Assembly: GCF_027627575.1 (NCBI RefSeq)
Contig: NZ_CP114065.1
Span: 558,001 to 622,000 of the forward strand
Source of the DNA: Kribbella sp. CA-293567
Lineage (GTDB): Bacteria > Actinomycetota > Actinomycetes > Propionibacteriales > Kribbellaceae
Length of the DNA: 64,000 nucleotides
Reading direction: 5' to 3'
Each line of letters opens with the position of its first letter. Within the stretch, counting starts at the first letter, position 1. The notes under the pieces were generated by a model, which saw only the letters and a list, made by a program, of their open reading frames with translations, ran no database searches and was not told where the DNA came from. Positions 46,111-54,648 of the stretch are shown here, one piece after another. The translations under genes and the position numbers were made by a program.

Positions 46111-47295
46111 ATGCGCGTCATCGGCTTGATGTCAGGCACCTCATACGACGCGATCGACGCGGCGGCGGCCGACCTGCGGATCGAGGACGGTGAGCTCGTG
46201 CTCACTCCGCTCGGCCTGCTGAGCGACACCTATCCGCCGGCGCTGCGGACGGCGCTGGCCAATTCCTTGCCTCCAGCAACTACCACGCTGGAGCAGGTGT
46301 GCCGGCTCGACACCGGGATCGGGCAGGCCTTCGCGGCGGTGGCCGAGCAGGCGGTCGAGCAGCTCTGCGGCGGCCGGGCAGATCTGATCGTCTCGCACGG
46401 GCAGACCGTCTATCACTGGGTCGAGCCCAGCGGCCCGGACGGCCGGAGTCAGGTGCACGGCACGCTGCAGCTCGGGCAGCCCGCCTGGATCGCCGAGGCG
46501 ACCGGGATCGCGGTCGTCTCCGATCTCCGCTCCCGCGACGTCGCCGCCGGCGGCCAGGGCGCGCCGCTGGTCAGCATCGTGGACGTCCTCTGGCTGCGCG
46601 GCCGCCCCGGTACGCCGGTCGCCCTCAACCTCGGCGGAATCGCCAACATCACCGTCGTGCCCGCGAGCGGGGAACCGGTCGCCTTCGACACCGGTCCGGC
46701 CAACGCGCTGGCGGACGCGGTCGTCCGTGACCTCACCGGCGGCTTGTCGACCTTCGACGCCGAGGGGGTGATGGCGGGTCGCGGGCAGATCCACCCCGAG
46801 CTGTTCGACCGGCTGCTGGCTGAGCCGTACTACGCGCGGCCGGCGCCCAAGAGCACCGGCAAGGAGCTCTTCCACCTCGGCTACCTGGCGGAGGCGATGA
46901 CCGGACTGCCGCAGATCGCTCCCGACGACCTGGTCGCTACCGTCACCGCTCTGACGGCACGGACCGTTGCGGACGCAGTACGCGCCCATGGTGGGACAGA
47001 GGTCATCGCGGCCGGCGGCGGCATCCGCAACCCGGTACTGATGCACATGCTGGCTGAGGAGCTGCGCGGCGTGCCGCTGCGGAGTACTGACGAGCTGGGG
47101 ATGCCTTCGGCGGCCAAGGAGGCGTACGCGTTCGCAGTACTGGGGTTTCTGACCGTCAACGGACTCGGCGGGACCGTGCCGAGTTGCACAGGGGCGAGGC
47201 ACACCAGCGTGCTCGGATCGATCACGCCCGGGGTCGGGCCGCTGCCGGTGTCGCCGCCGCCCACGTCGGCGCCGACGGCTTTGCGGCTCGACTGA
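46111..47295 (+). CDS. anmK: Anhydro-N-acetylmuramic acid kinase
   Basis: A 394-residue sugar kinase that phosphorylates and opens 1,6-anhydro-N-acetylmuramic acid to MurNAc-6-phosphate in cell-wall recycling. It starts with the diagnostic VIGLMSGTSYDAIDAA and contains VSHGQTVYHW, LNLGGIANITV, FDTGPANALAD and the C-terminal AAGGGIRNPVLM. The ATG at 46111 is one base after the MHS transporter stop. The last 40 residues are a Pro/Ser/Thr-rich tail beyond the usual family end. No murQ or nagZ gene is adjacent. Confidence 0.93.
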   Translation: MRVIGLMSGTSYDAIDAAAADLRIEDGELVLTPLGLLSDTYPPALRTALANSLPPATTTLEQVCRLDTGIGQAFAAVAEQAVEQLCGGRADLIVSHGQTVYHWVEPSGPDGRSQVHGTLQLGQPAWIAEATGIAVVSDLRSRDVAAGGQGAPLVSIVDVLWLRGRPGTPVALNLGGIANITVVPASGEPVAFDTGPANALADAVVRDLTGGLSTFDAEGVMAGRGQIHPELFDRLLAEPYYARPAPKSTGKELFHLGYLAEAMTGLPQIAPDDLVATVTALTARTVADAVRAHGGTEVIAAGGGIRNPVLMHMLAEELRGVPLRSTDELGMPSAAKEAYAFAVLGFLTVNGLGGTVPSCTGARHTSVLGSITPGVGPLPVSPPPTSAPTALRLD

Positions 47296-47403
47296 GCGAC
47301 CCGGAGGGCGTGTGACGATCCGGTGTCGGCCACTGGCCGGGAACGCCGGACCGGTCGGTGGAGGGAATCAGCGAGGACTACAGCGCGGTGCTGCGCGACT
47401 GGT

Positions 47404-47877
47404 TCACTCGTTGACCCAGTCAAGAATCCGCCGCGCCGACTCCTCGGGTGTGCTCTCACCGGCCACCGACTGGGGAACCAGCTTGCGCAGTTCGGCGGCG
47501 TCCTCGAGCGCTTTGACGATCCGCTGCTCCGGCCAGCCGCGGTCGGCGAGACGCCGGCGGCGGACGGTGTCAGGACAGTCGAGGTGCAGCCAGTGGCCTT
47601 CGGGAAGCTCGGCCGGGATTGCAGGCGAGAGCAGCAGCATCGGCGTACCGGAGCGGCGGACGAGTTCGGTGATCCGCAGCCACAGCGCGTTGTACGCGGG
47701 CCAGATCGGGGCCGCCGACGGGGCGGCGATCTCGATTCCGAGCAGCCGGCCGTCGTCGTCGAGCAGTTCGTCCATGTCCATCACGACCAGCGGCTGTGAG
47801 CGCAGCCGCAGCAGCTCCGGAATCACGGTCGACTTGCCTGCGCCCGGTGCGCCGGCCACCACGAACAACCTCGTCAC
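47404..47877 (-). CDS. Small P-loop kinase/NTPase
   Basis: A 157-residue AAA/kinase-type protein. The Walker A motif is VVAGAPGAGKSTVIPELL at the N-terminus, and DMDELLDDDGR follows as a possible Walker B or substrate segment. A lid-like basic region is DTVRRRRLADRGWPEQRI. It resembles small nucleoside, gluconate or chloramphenicol-phosphotransferase-type kinases; the substrate is unknown. The GTG at 47877 places the P-loop at the usual distance from the start. It diverges from the MerR/clamp gene. Confidence 0.78.
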   Translation of the reverse strand: MTRLFVVAGAPGAGKSTVIPELLRLRSQPLVVMDMDELLDDDGRLLGIEIAAPSAAPIWPAYNALWLRITELVRRSGTPMLLLSPAIPAELPEGHWLHLDCPDTVRRRRLADRGWPEQRIVKALEDAAELRKLVPQSVAGESTPEESARRILDWVNE

Positions 47878-47973
47878 AACCTCATTTTCACCGAGCCGGC
47901 CGGCCGCCGCGAGCGTGGCCTCCGTCGGCGGCGGGTTGACCTTCGAGTTGGTCGAAGACCCAGGATCGGCGAC

Positions 47974-49059
47974 ATGACAGACGAGCTGCTGACGATCAGC
48001 GCCTTCGCCCGCCAGGTCGGGCTGACCCCGAGCGCGCTGCGCTTCTACGACGACTGCGGTCTGCTTCGCCCGGCCTCGGTCGACGAGCAAAACGGCTATC
48101 GCTACTACTCCCCGGCGCAGGAGGCGAGGGCGGCGCTGCTGCGCGACCTGCGGGAGATCGACCTGCCGCTGGCCGACGTACGGGTGGTGCTCGACGAAGG
48201 CGCCGCGGCCGGGGTGGCTGTGGTTCAGGCACACCTGCGGACGGTTGAGGGCAAGGCGGATGCGGCTCGACGGGCGACCGCGCGGATCCTCGCGTCCTTG
48301 CCCGCGGTGCCGTACGAGTGCGCCGTCACGCTGGGCGGCGCGGAACTCGCCAGTGCGATCCGGCAGGTGGCGGCTGCTGCGGCCTCCACTGATGAGTTCC
48401 CCGCGCTGGCTTGCGTGTTCTTCGAGCTCGGCGAGGACGAAGTGACCGTGGTGGCGACAGATCGGTACCGGCTGTCGGTGCGGAAGCTGCAGCCGGTTTC
48501 CTTCGCGGGTTATCCGCGCAATCTGCTGGTCCGTGCGGCGGAGCTGACGACGTTGGCGCGCTGGGTCGGCGGGGCCGCTGAGGTTCGGCTGGAGACAGGA
48601 CCGGCCGGTACTGCGCTGGTCGTCGACGGCGAGTCCCGGGTGGTGCCGGTGGTGGACGAGGAGTTCCCGGCGTACCAGTCGATCCTGGAGGGTCTGGCCC
48701 CACCGGTCTGCCGGGTGGTCGTGGATCGGCAGCAGCTGCTGGCAGCCCTGACCGGCGAGACCGTTGCTCTCGACATCGACTCGGGACGGGTCACGGTGAC
48801 GGCGGTGGAATCGCCGGAGACGCCGGCTGGGGAGCTGCCCGGTGGACTGCCCGGCGAGCTACTCGGCGAGCTGGAAGGCATCGGCGCCGGTGCCGTCCGG
48901 CTCGGCTTCTCGGCTTCGCTGCTGGCAGCGGCACTGAGCGTGAGCGTCGGCCCGGACGTACTGCTGGAGCTGTGCGCCGTGGACCGCCCGGTGGTGGTCC
49001 GCTCGGCCGACCAGGGGACCTTCACCACCCTGGTGATGCCGGTTCGCCTCGACGGGTGA
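47974..49059 (+). CDS. MerR family regulator fused to DNA sliding-clamp (DnaN-like) domains
   Basis: A 361-residue fusion. Residues about 5-75 are a MerR winged helix (LTISAFARQVGLTPSALRFY, NGYRYYSP), followed by a dimerisation helix to about 110. From about 115 on, the protein resembles domains 2 and 3 of the DNA polymerase III beta clamp: VTLGGAELASAIRQVA, VVATDRYRLSVRKLQ, EEFPAYQSIL and a C-terminal LVMPVRLDG, the typical clamp ending. The first clamp domain is missing. The MerR part replaces the usual effector domain with a clamp fold, so DNA encirclement or partner-peptide binding may serve as the sensor (inference). CAGGAT ends 7 bases before the ATG. Confidence 0.85.
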   Translation: MTDELLTISAFARQVGLTPSALRFYDDCGLLRPASVDEQNGYRYYSPAQEARAALLRDLREIDLPLADVRVVLDEGAAAGVAVVQAHLRTVEGKADAARRATARILASLPAVPYECAVTLGGAELASAIRQVAAAAASTDEFPALACVFFELGEDEVTVVATDRYRLSVRKLQPVSFAGYPRNLLVRAAELTTLARWVGGAAEVRLETGPAGTALVVDGESRVVPVVDEEFPAYQSILEGLAPPVCRVVVDRQQLLAALTGETVALDIDSGRVTVTAVESPETPAGELPGGLPGELLGELEGIGAGAVRLGFSASLLAAALSVSVGPDVLLELCAVDRPVVVRSADQGTFTTLVMPVRLDG

Positions 49060-49273
49060 ACCGGGCCTTCTGCGGCTGGTTGGCAGGCGCGACACTCTCG
49101 GCGTCCGGTGATGCCCCGCTGTTCGTCGCCAGTACACCGCGCTCGTCGGCACCACTCTGCTGAGCACACGAAGCATCCGCGCGGCCGGACTAGGAGTATC
49201 TTGAGACATCGGAGTCGGTGGCGCCTCAAGGTCGAGCGCGCCTTGGAGACTTCGGTGTGACGAGGCGATCTCG

Positions 49274-49591
49274 ATGTCGTTCCCCCTGTTCCTCCCGTCA
49301 GCCGCAGTTCTTCCGCGGGTCCGCGCCGTGGCCGAACCGCTCCGGCTGAGACCGTCCGACATCACGCTGGGCGTCATCTTCGCCGAGCTGAACGCCGCCC
49401 GGTCGGCGAACCAATTGGAGCGCGGCGCCCCCAGGATCGGCGCGCTCGGCGGACCACGCGCCGACCGGCTGCTGCAAAGCTTGGAAGCCTGCGAGGCGGC
49501 CCTGACCGAGCGCAACCTGCCGATCCCGCCGCCGATCCGCGACGAGCTCCGCCTCCGCCGCAGCCTCTACACCCCCCGCGGCCGGGGCTGA
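49274..49591 (+). CDS. Small hypothetical protein, 105 residues
   Basis: A short frame with native codon bias and an ATG after CGAGG. The protein is helical, Leu/Arg/Ala-rich, and has no membrane segment or recognisable motif. A central part (FAELNAARSANQLERG) looks like an amphipathic helix. Its last 25 bases overlap the convergent TetR gene. I do not recognise the family and it could be spurious. Confidence 0.5.
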   Translation: MSFPLFLPSAAVLPRVRAVAEPLRLRPSDITLGVIFAELNAARSANQLERGAPRIGALGGPRADRLLQSLEACEAALTERNLPIPPPIRDELRLRRSLYTPRGRG

Positions 49592-50181
49592 TCGAGTGCC
49601 GAAGCGTCGTTCGCTTTCGTGAGATAGGGCGAGAGCAGTGAATCGAGCTGGGCGCTCAGGAAGTCGGTGCGGGCGCCCCAGCCGTTCACTGCCCAGACCT
49701 GCAGGGCTCCGGTGAAGCAGACGAGAGTCAAGCGCGCCAGAGCCGGTACGTCGACGTCCGGCTTGAGTTCGCCGGCTCGCTGAGCGGCAGCGAGCAGCCG
49801 GGCGCAGCTGTCGATGACGGCCGCCGAATGTGCCAGCGCATGCGCACGGAACTCCTCGTCCGCGAGGTCCCAGTGGGCGAAGCCGAACTCCTCGCGGTGG
49901 TAGGCAACGCTGGACAGAGCGAAGTCGCGTAGAGCCGCCAGCGGCGAGCTGTACCGCGCCTCGGCCGCCGCGACCGCCAGCAGCACCAACTGCGGGGAGC
50001 GGGCCGCCGAAGCGAGCAGCAGGCCGCGCTTGGAGCCGAAACGCTGCAGGAGGGTCGGCGAAGCGAGCCCGACTCGGACCCCGACCGCAACCAGCGTGAG
50101 CTTGGCGGGGCCGAACTCGGCCAGCACCTGCCGGGTCGCGTCCAGGATCGTGTCGTCGCTGATCAGGCGCGGTCGGGCCAC
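49567..50181 (-). CDS. TetR family transcriptional regulator
   Basis: A 204-residue regulator. The helix-turn-helix contains ILDATRQVLAEFGPAKLTLV and VGLASPTLLQRFGSKRGLL. The C-terminal domain includes FAHWDLADEEFRAHA. The GTG at 50181 after GGAGGG is preferred; a GTG 12 codons upstream would lie inside the operator palindrome at 50206-50229. Autoregulation is likely, and the divergent membrane-protein gene at 50372 is a possible target. Confidence 0.86.
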   Translation of the reverse strand: MARPRLISDDTILDATRQVLAEFGPAKLTLVAVGVRVGLASPTLLQRFGSKRGLLLASAARSPQLVLLAVAAAEARYSSPLAALRDFALSSVAYHREEFGFAHWDLADEEFRAHALAHSAAVIDSCARLLAAAQRAGELKPDVDVPALARLTLVCFTGALQVWAVNGWGARTDFLSAQLDSLLSPYLTKANDASALDQPRPRGV

Positions 50182-50205
50182 GATCCCTCCATCGGAGCGG
50201 CTGGA

Positions 50206-50229
50206 GTTTGTGAACACGCATTCACTAAC
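50206..50229. promoter_or_regulatory. TetR-type operator upstream of the 50181 regulator
   Basis: GTTTGTGAA (50206-50214) and TTCACTAAC (50221-50229) form a dyad with one mismatch in nine pairs and a 6-base centre. The spacing and size are typical of TetR operators. Confidence 0.55.
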
Positions 50230-50371
50230 TCGCCGGACAGTAACAGATCACTGCGGGCTCAGTTAATGGGTTACGACGGGTGGACGGCGAGCTCTGCAGT
50301 GCCTCGCTACGGTCTGGTCCGGTCGGCCCTCCGCCCAGGGCCTACTTGTCGTACCAACGGGGAGTTCTTTC

Positions 50372-52033
50372 ATGCGTTTCGCCCGCATCGCCGTCGGCTT
50401 GCTGCTGGCTCTGGTGGGACTACTGGTCGCAGTGCTGGCAGGGGTGGCCGCGTTCTGGCTGGTCGGTCCCGACAACACCGTCGACACCGGCGAGCAGCCG
50501 CTGTCGAGCGCGGGACTGGCGGTGATGACCGCGCCGGACCTGATCGACCGGCACGGGCCGACGCTGCACGTGACCGCAACGGGTGCCGAGCCGGTTTTCG
50601 TCGGGGTCGGCCAGGACATCGACGTGGCCAGCTACCTCGGCGGTTCGCAGTACACGCGGATCGTCTCGTACGACCTGCCCTCGCGGATCGACACCCAGGA
50701 GATGAAGGGCCGGCCGGCCGCGCTGACCGCGCCGGGCGAGCTGGACTGGTGGACGCTGAAGGCGGCCGGCGAGGGACGGCAGTCGATCACCTGGCCGATC
50801 GCCGACGGCCGGTACGACGTGGTGGTGATGAACGCGGACGGCTCACCCCGGGTCGACGCGAAGGTGACCTTCGGGGTCGAGGTCGACGGCCTCTTCGGCA
50901 CCTGCCTGATGGTCTTCGGTGGCGGTCTGGTGCTGCTCGTCGCCGGTCTGGTGCTGATGTTCGCCGGTCGCCGGCCGGCGCCGAGGATCCCGTTGCCGAT
51001 CACCGTGCCCGTCGTCGCTCCGGCGATGCCCTACACCCCGCCGGCGCCGAAACAGCCCAGCCAGGTACGGCGTACTGGCGCGCTCGCCATCGTGTTGTTG
51101 CTGGGGGCAACCGGTTGTGCCGCTGTGCCGGTGCGGAACGTCAGTCAGCAGGTGACCACCAAGCCCGCGACCACAGTGGCCGACGGCCAGGCCGTGATCG
51201 ACAAGTACACCGAGATCCGCGGCCGGGTCAGCCGGACGAACGACGCCGAGCTGGCCAGGACGATCGAGGCCGGTCCGAGACTCGAGCAGACCCGCGCCGG
51301 CAGCTACATCGGCCGCAAACTCGGGACCGTCGAGGACAAGTCCGGGTCGGACAGCTATACCGACGTCGAGATCGGCGCGCCCGAGTTCCCGGCGTACCCG
51401 ATGCGGTTCGTCAGCACGGCGAAGCTGTCCAAGGACCCGGCGCGCGGTCAGCTCGGCGTCTGGGAGCGGCAGAACGCCGGGTCGCCGTGGCTGCTGACCC
51501 ACGCCGTCTTCCCGCGGCTGGAGGAGAACGTGCCGCCGATGGAGGGGCTGCGGACGCCGACCCGGACGGACATGGCGAAGCTGCCACTGCTGCCGCAGAC
51601 GATGAGCGGCAACCTGGCGAAGTACCTGTCCGAGGGGCCGGCCTCCAAGCAGGCGGCGCAGTTCATGGGGTCGGCGGACGTCACCCAGTTCCTGGCGCGC
51701 CGGGCGAAGGACGCCCGGGAGCAACCGAAGAAGGAGTACATCTCCGCGGTCAACGACCTCTTCCGCCCGACCGGTCAGCCGACCACCTTCATCGCCGCGA
51801 ACGGTGAGGCGCTGGTGTTCGTCAACCTCACCGAGCGGTTCCTGCAGTTCGTCGAGCCCGGCAACTACGCCAACTGGACCGGCGGCGCGGTCTCGGCGTA
51901 CAGCAAGAACGTCAAGTACTACCAGACCCTCCACCAGGACTACCTGCACGAGGTGGCCCTGGTGATCCCGCCCACCGGCAAGATCCGCATCCTCGCCATC
52001 CGCACCCAGGTGGTCGGTGGCGGCGGCAGCTAG
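50372..52033 (+). CDS. Two-part membrane protein with internal lipobox-like segment
   Basis: A 553-residue protein of unknown function. A membrane helix lies at 8-32, an extracellular beta-rich region with DIDVASYLGG follows, and a second helix is at about 188-208, then a Pro-rich stretch. At about 232-250 a third hydrophobic segment, RRTGALAIVLLLGATGC, ends like a lipoprotein signal, followed by a 300-residue soluble domain with WERQNAGSPWLL and FLQFVEPGNYANW. It looks like a fusion of a membrane protein and a lipoprotein-type domain. No frameshift is seen. It overlaps the convergent lyase gene by 4 bases. Confidence 0.75.
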   Translation: MRFARIAVGLLLALVGLLVAVLAGVAAFWLVGPDNTVDTGEQPLSSAGLAVMTAPDLIDRHGPTLHVTATGAEPVFVGVGQDIDVASYLGGSQYTRIVSYDLPSRIDTQEMKGRPAALTAPGELDWWTLKAAGEGRQSITWPIADGRYDVVVMNADGSPRVDAKVTFGVEVDGLFGTCLMVFGGGLVLLVAGLVLMFAGRRPAPRIPLPITVPVVAPAMPYTPPAPKQPSQVRRTGALAIVLLLGATGCAAVPVRNVSQQVTTKPATTVADGQAVIDKYTEIRGRVSRTNDAELARTIEAGPRLEQTRAGSYIGRKLGTVEDKSGSDSYTDVEIGAPEFPAYPMRFVSTAKLSKDPARGQLGVWERQNAGSPWLLTHAVFPRLEENVPPMEGLRTPTRTDMAKLPLLPQTMSGNLAKYLSEGPASKQAAQFMGSADVTQFLARRAKDAREQPKKEYISAVNDLFRPTGQPTTFIAANGEALVFVNLTERFLQFVEPGNYANWTGGAVSAYSKNVKYYQTLHQDYLHEVALVIPPTGKIRILAIRTQVVGGGGS

Positions 52034-54522
52034 CCGCGGAATGTGCCGGTGACCGTCCGGCCGTAGGTCTGGTGGGTGTCGTAGGTCAGGCGGGTGCCGG
52101 TGAGGGTGTGCTGGACGGTGATGCCGGGATCTCCGGTCAGCTTGGTCAGTCGCCGGCCCAGCACGCTCACGGTGACGATCGAGCGGGTGGTGGTCGGGTC
52201 CGCGACGGCGATGATGGTCGTGCCGGCGCGGCGTTGGGTCAGGAAGGACGCGGGGCCGTCGATGGTGAAGTTGAGGACCTGATGGCGGCCGGGAGCGAAA
52301 GTGTTGGCTGCTGTCAGGCTCAAGGCCGGATGGTGGATCGCCTGGAGGCGTGGGGTGTTGGAGAGCAGCAGGAGCCGGCCGTGGCGGTAGCTGCGAAGGG
52401 CGGCTTCGGTGGCGTGGGGAATCAAGGCGTAGGCGAGTGAGGCGCGCCGCTGCGTCTCGTGGGTGACAGTGAAGACCTGCTTGGTGACGGCGGTGTCCGG
52501 GTTGGCCGTGCGGATGGTACGGCGGCTGCGGGTGACCTGCTCCAGGTTGACCGCGACAGGGGACGGCTGGAGGAAGTAGTAGCCGACCGAGGTGCCCGCT
52601 GTCGTGTTGGCGTAGCGAAGCCAGTTGAGGTCGCCAGTGCCGGTAGTACTGGACCACGCGCGCCCGTTTCGCAGTACGCCGGTCACCTGTACTGCGTCGG
52701 TGGGCGCTGCGATCCTGGCGTCGATGCAGGTGGTGACCGACCGGTCCGCCTGGTCGCTGATCCCTGCCGCGAGCACCACGATCTCGTCGTCCAGCAGGAA
52801 CCAGGACTTGGTCGACTGTGCGTTGCGGTAGGTCACGAAGTCGGCCGGAAGCTGGTCGCGGTCGGCGTACGCCCGGTCGTCCGACTGGATCCAGCCAGCG
52901 GCTCCGTAGGCGCCCAGCGTGGCGCCGCCGGAGTACTGGTTGGTGCCGACGGGGAAGTAGACGTACTTGTTCTGCAGTTCCGACGACGCGGTGAACTCCG
53001 GCGGACGGTTGTAGTACGCCGTTCCGTAGAGCTCTGGGATCGACTTGCGTTGCTCCAGAGGTGCAGTAACTCCAGCAAGCCGGTACGGCGACACGGTGGT
53101 CAGGTAGTCCACGCCGTACGCCTGCGTCTGGTTCTGGCCGCTCAGGTAGAGGTAGTACGCGCCGTCACCCTGGAACCACGGCATCAGGTTCTCGCCGCTC
53201 ATGTACTCGTACTTGCTGATCCGCTCGGAGCTCCGGGCCAACGCGAAGGCGTAGCCGGGCCTGCGGTGCACGGTCCGGTCCATCGAGTTGAAGGCGATCG
53301 AACTCGCGGCCGGGTTCAGGTCCACCGGGCGAATGGTGCTGTCGGCAACTATATCCGCGAACCGGGCGATGCTGACGGGGGAGACGAAACTGTTCGGGTT
53401 GAGCGTCGGTCGCGCGGTGAACTTCACGTAGCCACGGAGGGTGGCGGCGTCGGCAGCGGTCGCGTAGCCGGCCAGATCGACGATCGCCTCGATCACAGCG
53501 GCGACGTCGTCGTACCCGGTGGCGGGCCGCGAGATCGCCCGGCCCTTGACGATCTCCATCATCCAGCCCTCGAAGACGAGTGGCGCGAAGCCGTGCTCGA
53601 CCCAGCCCTGGACGACCTTCACCAGGTCGCCGCCGGACGCGTAGCCGGTGCCGTCGAGCGTCTTCACCGTCTGCACGACCCGGGTCAGCAGCGCCTTCCC
53701 GTACGAACCGGTGTAGGCGACGGAGTCGTGCTGGATGAACGAGCCGTCCGCGTAGTACCCGTCGGTGACACCGTGCTGGAGCCGATAGGGGTCGATCGTC
53801 GCGAAGACGGTGAACTGGTCCTGCAACGCCTTCCGGATCCGGGCGTCGTCGCCGAGCAGCGCGCCCTGGATGATCCGGTTGGCGGTGAGGTCGACGAGAT
53901 TCGCGCCGGTGTGGAACCGCGACTCCAGATCGACGTCACCGTCCTTGCCGTTGCGCAGATAGGCATCCATCGAGGCGACGTACAGACTGACCAGGTCGGC
54001 CGGCGCGGCCAGCAGCGCGAGCGTCTTCCCGACGTACCCCGAGATGCCGATCTCCCAGGTGAACCAGTTGCCGTAGTAGCCCTTCGACTGGTCGCCGTAG
54101 TAGTTCGCGTGCAGCCAGCGAAGCTTGTCGAGCACTCTCGCCTGGACCGCGAGGTTGCCCTGCAACTCGGAGGCCGGGCCAGGGCGTCTGGTCGCGAGCG
54201 CGATCTCGTAGAGGTGCTGGTACGACGCGCTGAGGTTCGGGTCGCTGGTGCCGAGGGGGAGGCCGGCGAAGAGTTCACCGGGGTGGGCCCGGTCCAGCGC
54301 GGCCAGCCAGGTGCGAGCGGTCTGGTCGAGGGTGGCGAGCTTGGCCCTGACCTCGGGGCGCGCGTTCGACTCCGGCGTACCGGCGAAGATGGCGACCAGG
54401 TTGTCGAGCAGGCGTGGCGCTTCGGATGCGGTGGTGGCAGTTGCCGCGGCGGCCGGATGTACGGCGGTCAGCAGGGCGGCGGCGGGGACGAAAGACAGCA
54501 GGCGGCGGCGAGTGATCTGCAC
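52030..54522 (-). CDS. Secreted polysaccharide lyase family 8 enzyme
   Basis: An 830-residue exported lyase. The signal peptide (1-26) has arginines before the core (ITRRRLLSFVPAAALL), possibly Tat. The alpha/alpha-toroid domain carries the PL8 active site: Asn/Trp in NWFTWEIGISGYVGK, His in DGSFIQHDSVAYTG with the catalytic Tyr of YTGSYGK, and Arg/Glu in RSSERISKYEYMSGEN. Central beta-sandwich domains follow. PL8 enzymes cleave hyaluronan, chondroitin, xanthan or alginate-type uronic acid chains by beta-elimination; the substrate is not settled. No sugar transporter is adjacent. Confidence 0.9.
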   Translation of the reverse strand: MQITRRRLLSFVPAAALLTAVHPAAAATATTASEAPRLLDNLVAIFAGTPESNARPEVRAKLATLDQTARTWLAALDRAHPGELFAGLPLGTSDPNLSASYQHLYEIALATRRPGPASELQGNLAVQARVLDKLRWLHANYYGDQSKGYYGNWFTWEIGISGYVGKTLALLAAPADLVSLYVASMDAYLRNGKDGDVDLESRFHTGANLVDLTANRIIQGALLGDDARIRKALQDQFTVFATIDPYRLQHGVTDGYYADGSFIQHDSVAYTGSYGKALLTRVVQTVKTLDGTGYASGGDLVKVVQGWVEHGFAPLVFEGWMMEIVKGRAISRPATGYDDVAAVIEAIVDLAGYATAADAATLRGYVKFTARPTLNPNSFVSPVSIARFADIVADSTIRPVDLNPAASSIAFNSMDRTVHRRPGYAFALARSSERISKYEYMSGENLMPWFQGDGAYYLYLSGQNQTQAYGVDYLTTVSPYRLAGVTAPLEQRKSIPELYGTAYYNRPPEFTASSELQNKYVYFPVGTNQYSGGATLGAYGAAGWIQSDDRAYADRDQLPADFVTYRNAQSTKSWFLLDDEIVVLAAGISDQADRSVTTCIDARIAAPTDAVQVTGVLRNGRAWSSTTGTGDLNWLRYANTTAGTSVGYYFLQPSPVAVNLEQVTRSRRTIRTANPDTAVTKQVFTVTHETQRRASLAYALIPHATEAALRSYRHGRLLLLSNTPRLQAIHHPALSLTAANTFAPGRHQVLNFTIDGPASFLTQRRAGTTIIAVADPTTTRSIVTVSVLGRRLTKLTGDPGITVQHTLTGTRLTYDTHQTYGRTVTGTFRG

Positions 54523-54602
54523 TGGAACTCCCGGGCGAAGGGGAAAAACCTCACGCCGTGAGTCAAGCAGCCGAAACTATCTTACGGCAACCGTTTACCA
54601 GG

Positions 54603-54628
54603 TATGCTTTAGATTGAAAATTCAATCT
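54603..54628 (+). promoter_or_regulatory. -10 and perfect palindrome upstream of the atypical SDR
   Basis: TATGCT (54603-54608) fits a -10, and a dyad AGATTGAA-AA-TTCAATCT with perfect 8-bp arms covers 54611-54628. The palindrome would span the transcription start, a classic repressor site. No regulator gene is adjacent. Confidence 0.45.
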
Positions 54629-54648
54629 TCTATTCGAAGGTGGTTGCG

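Noticed and set aside
47316..47414. Short plus-strand frame ending GISEDYSAVLRDWFTR before a TGA
   Set aside because: It looks protein-like and could be a gene remnant, but has no start codon context, follows an in-frame TGA and overlaps the kinase gene.
49060..49273. Possible gene remnant between the MerR/clamp gene and the small ORF
   Set aside because: Short frames with no family resemblance and only an imperfect hairpin; nothing firm enough to annotate.
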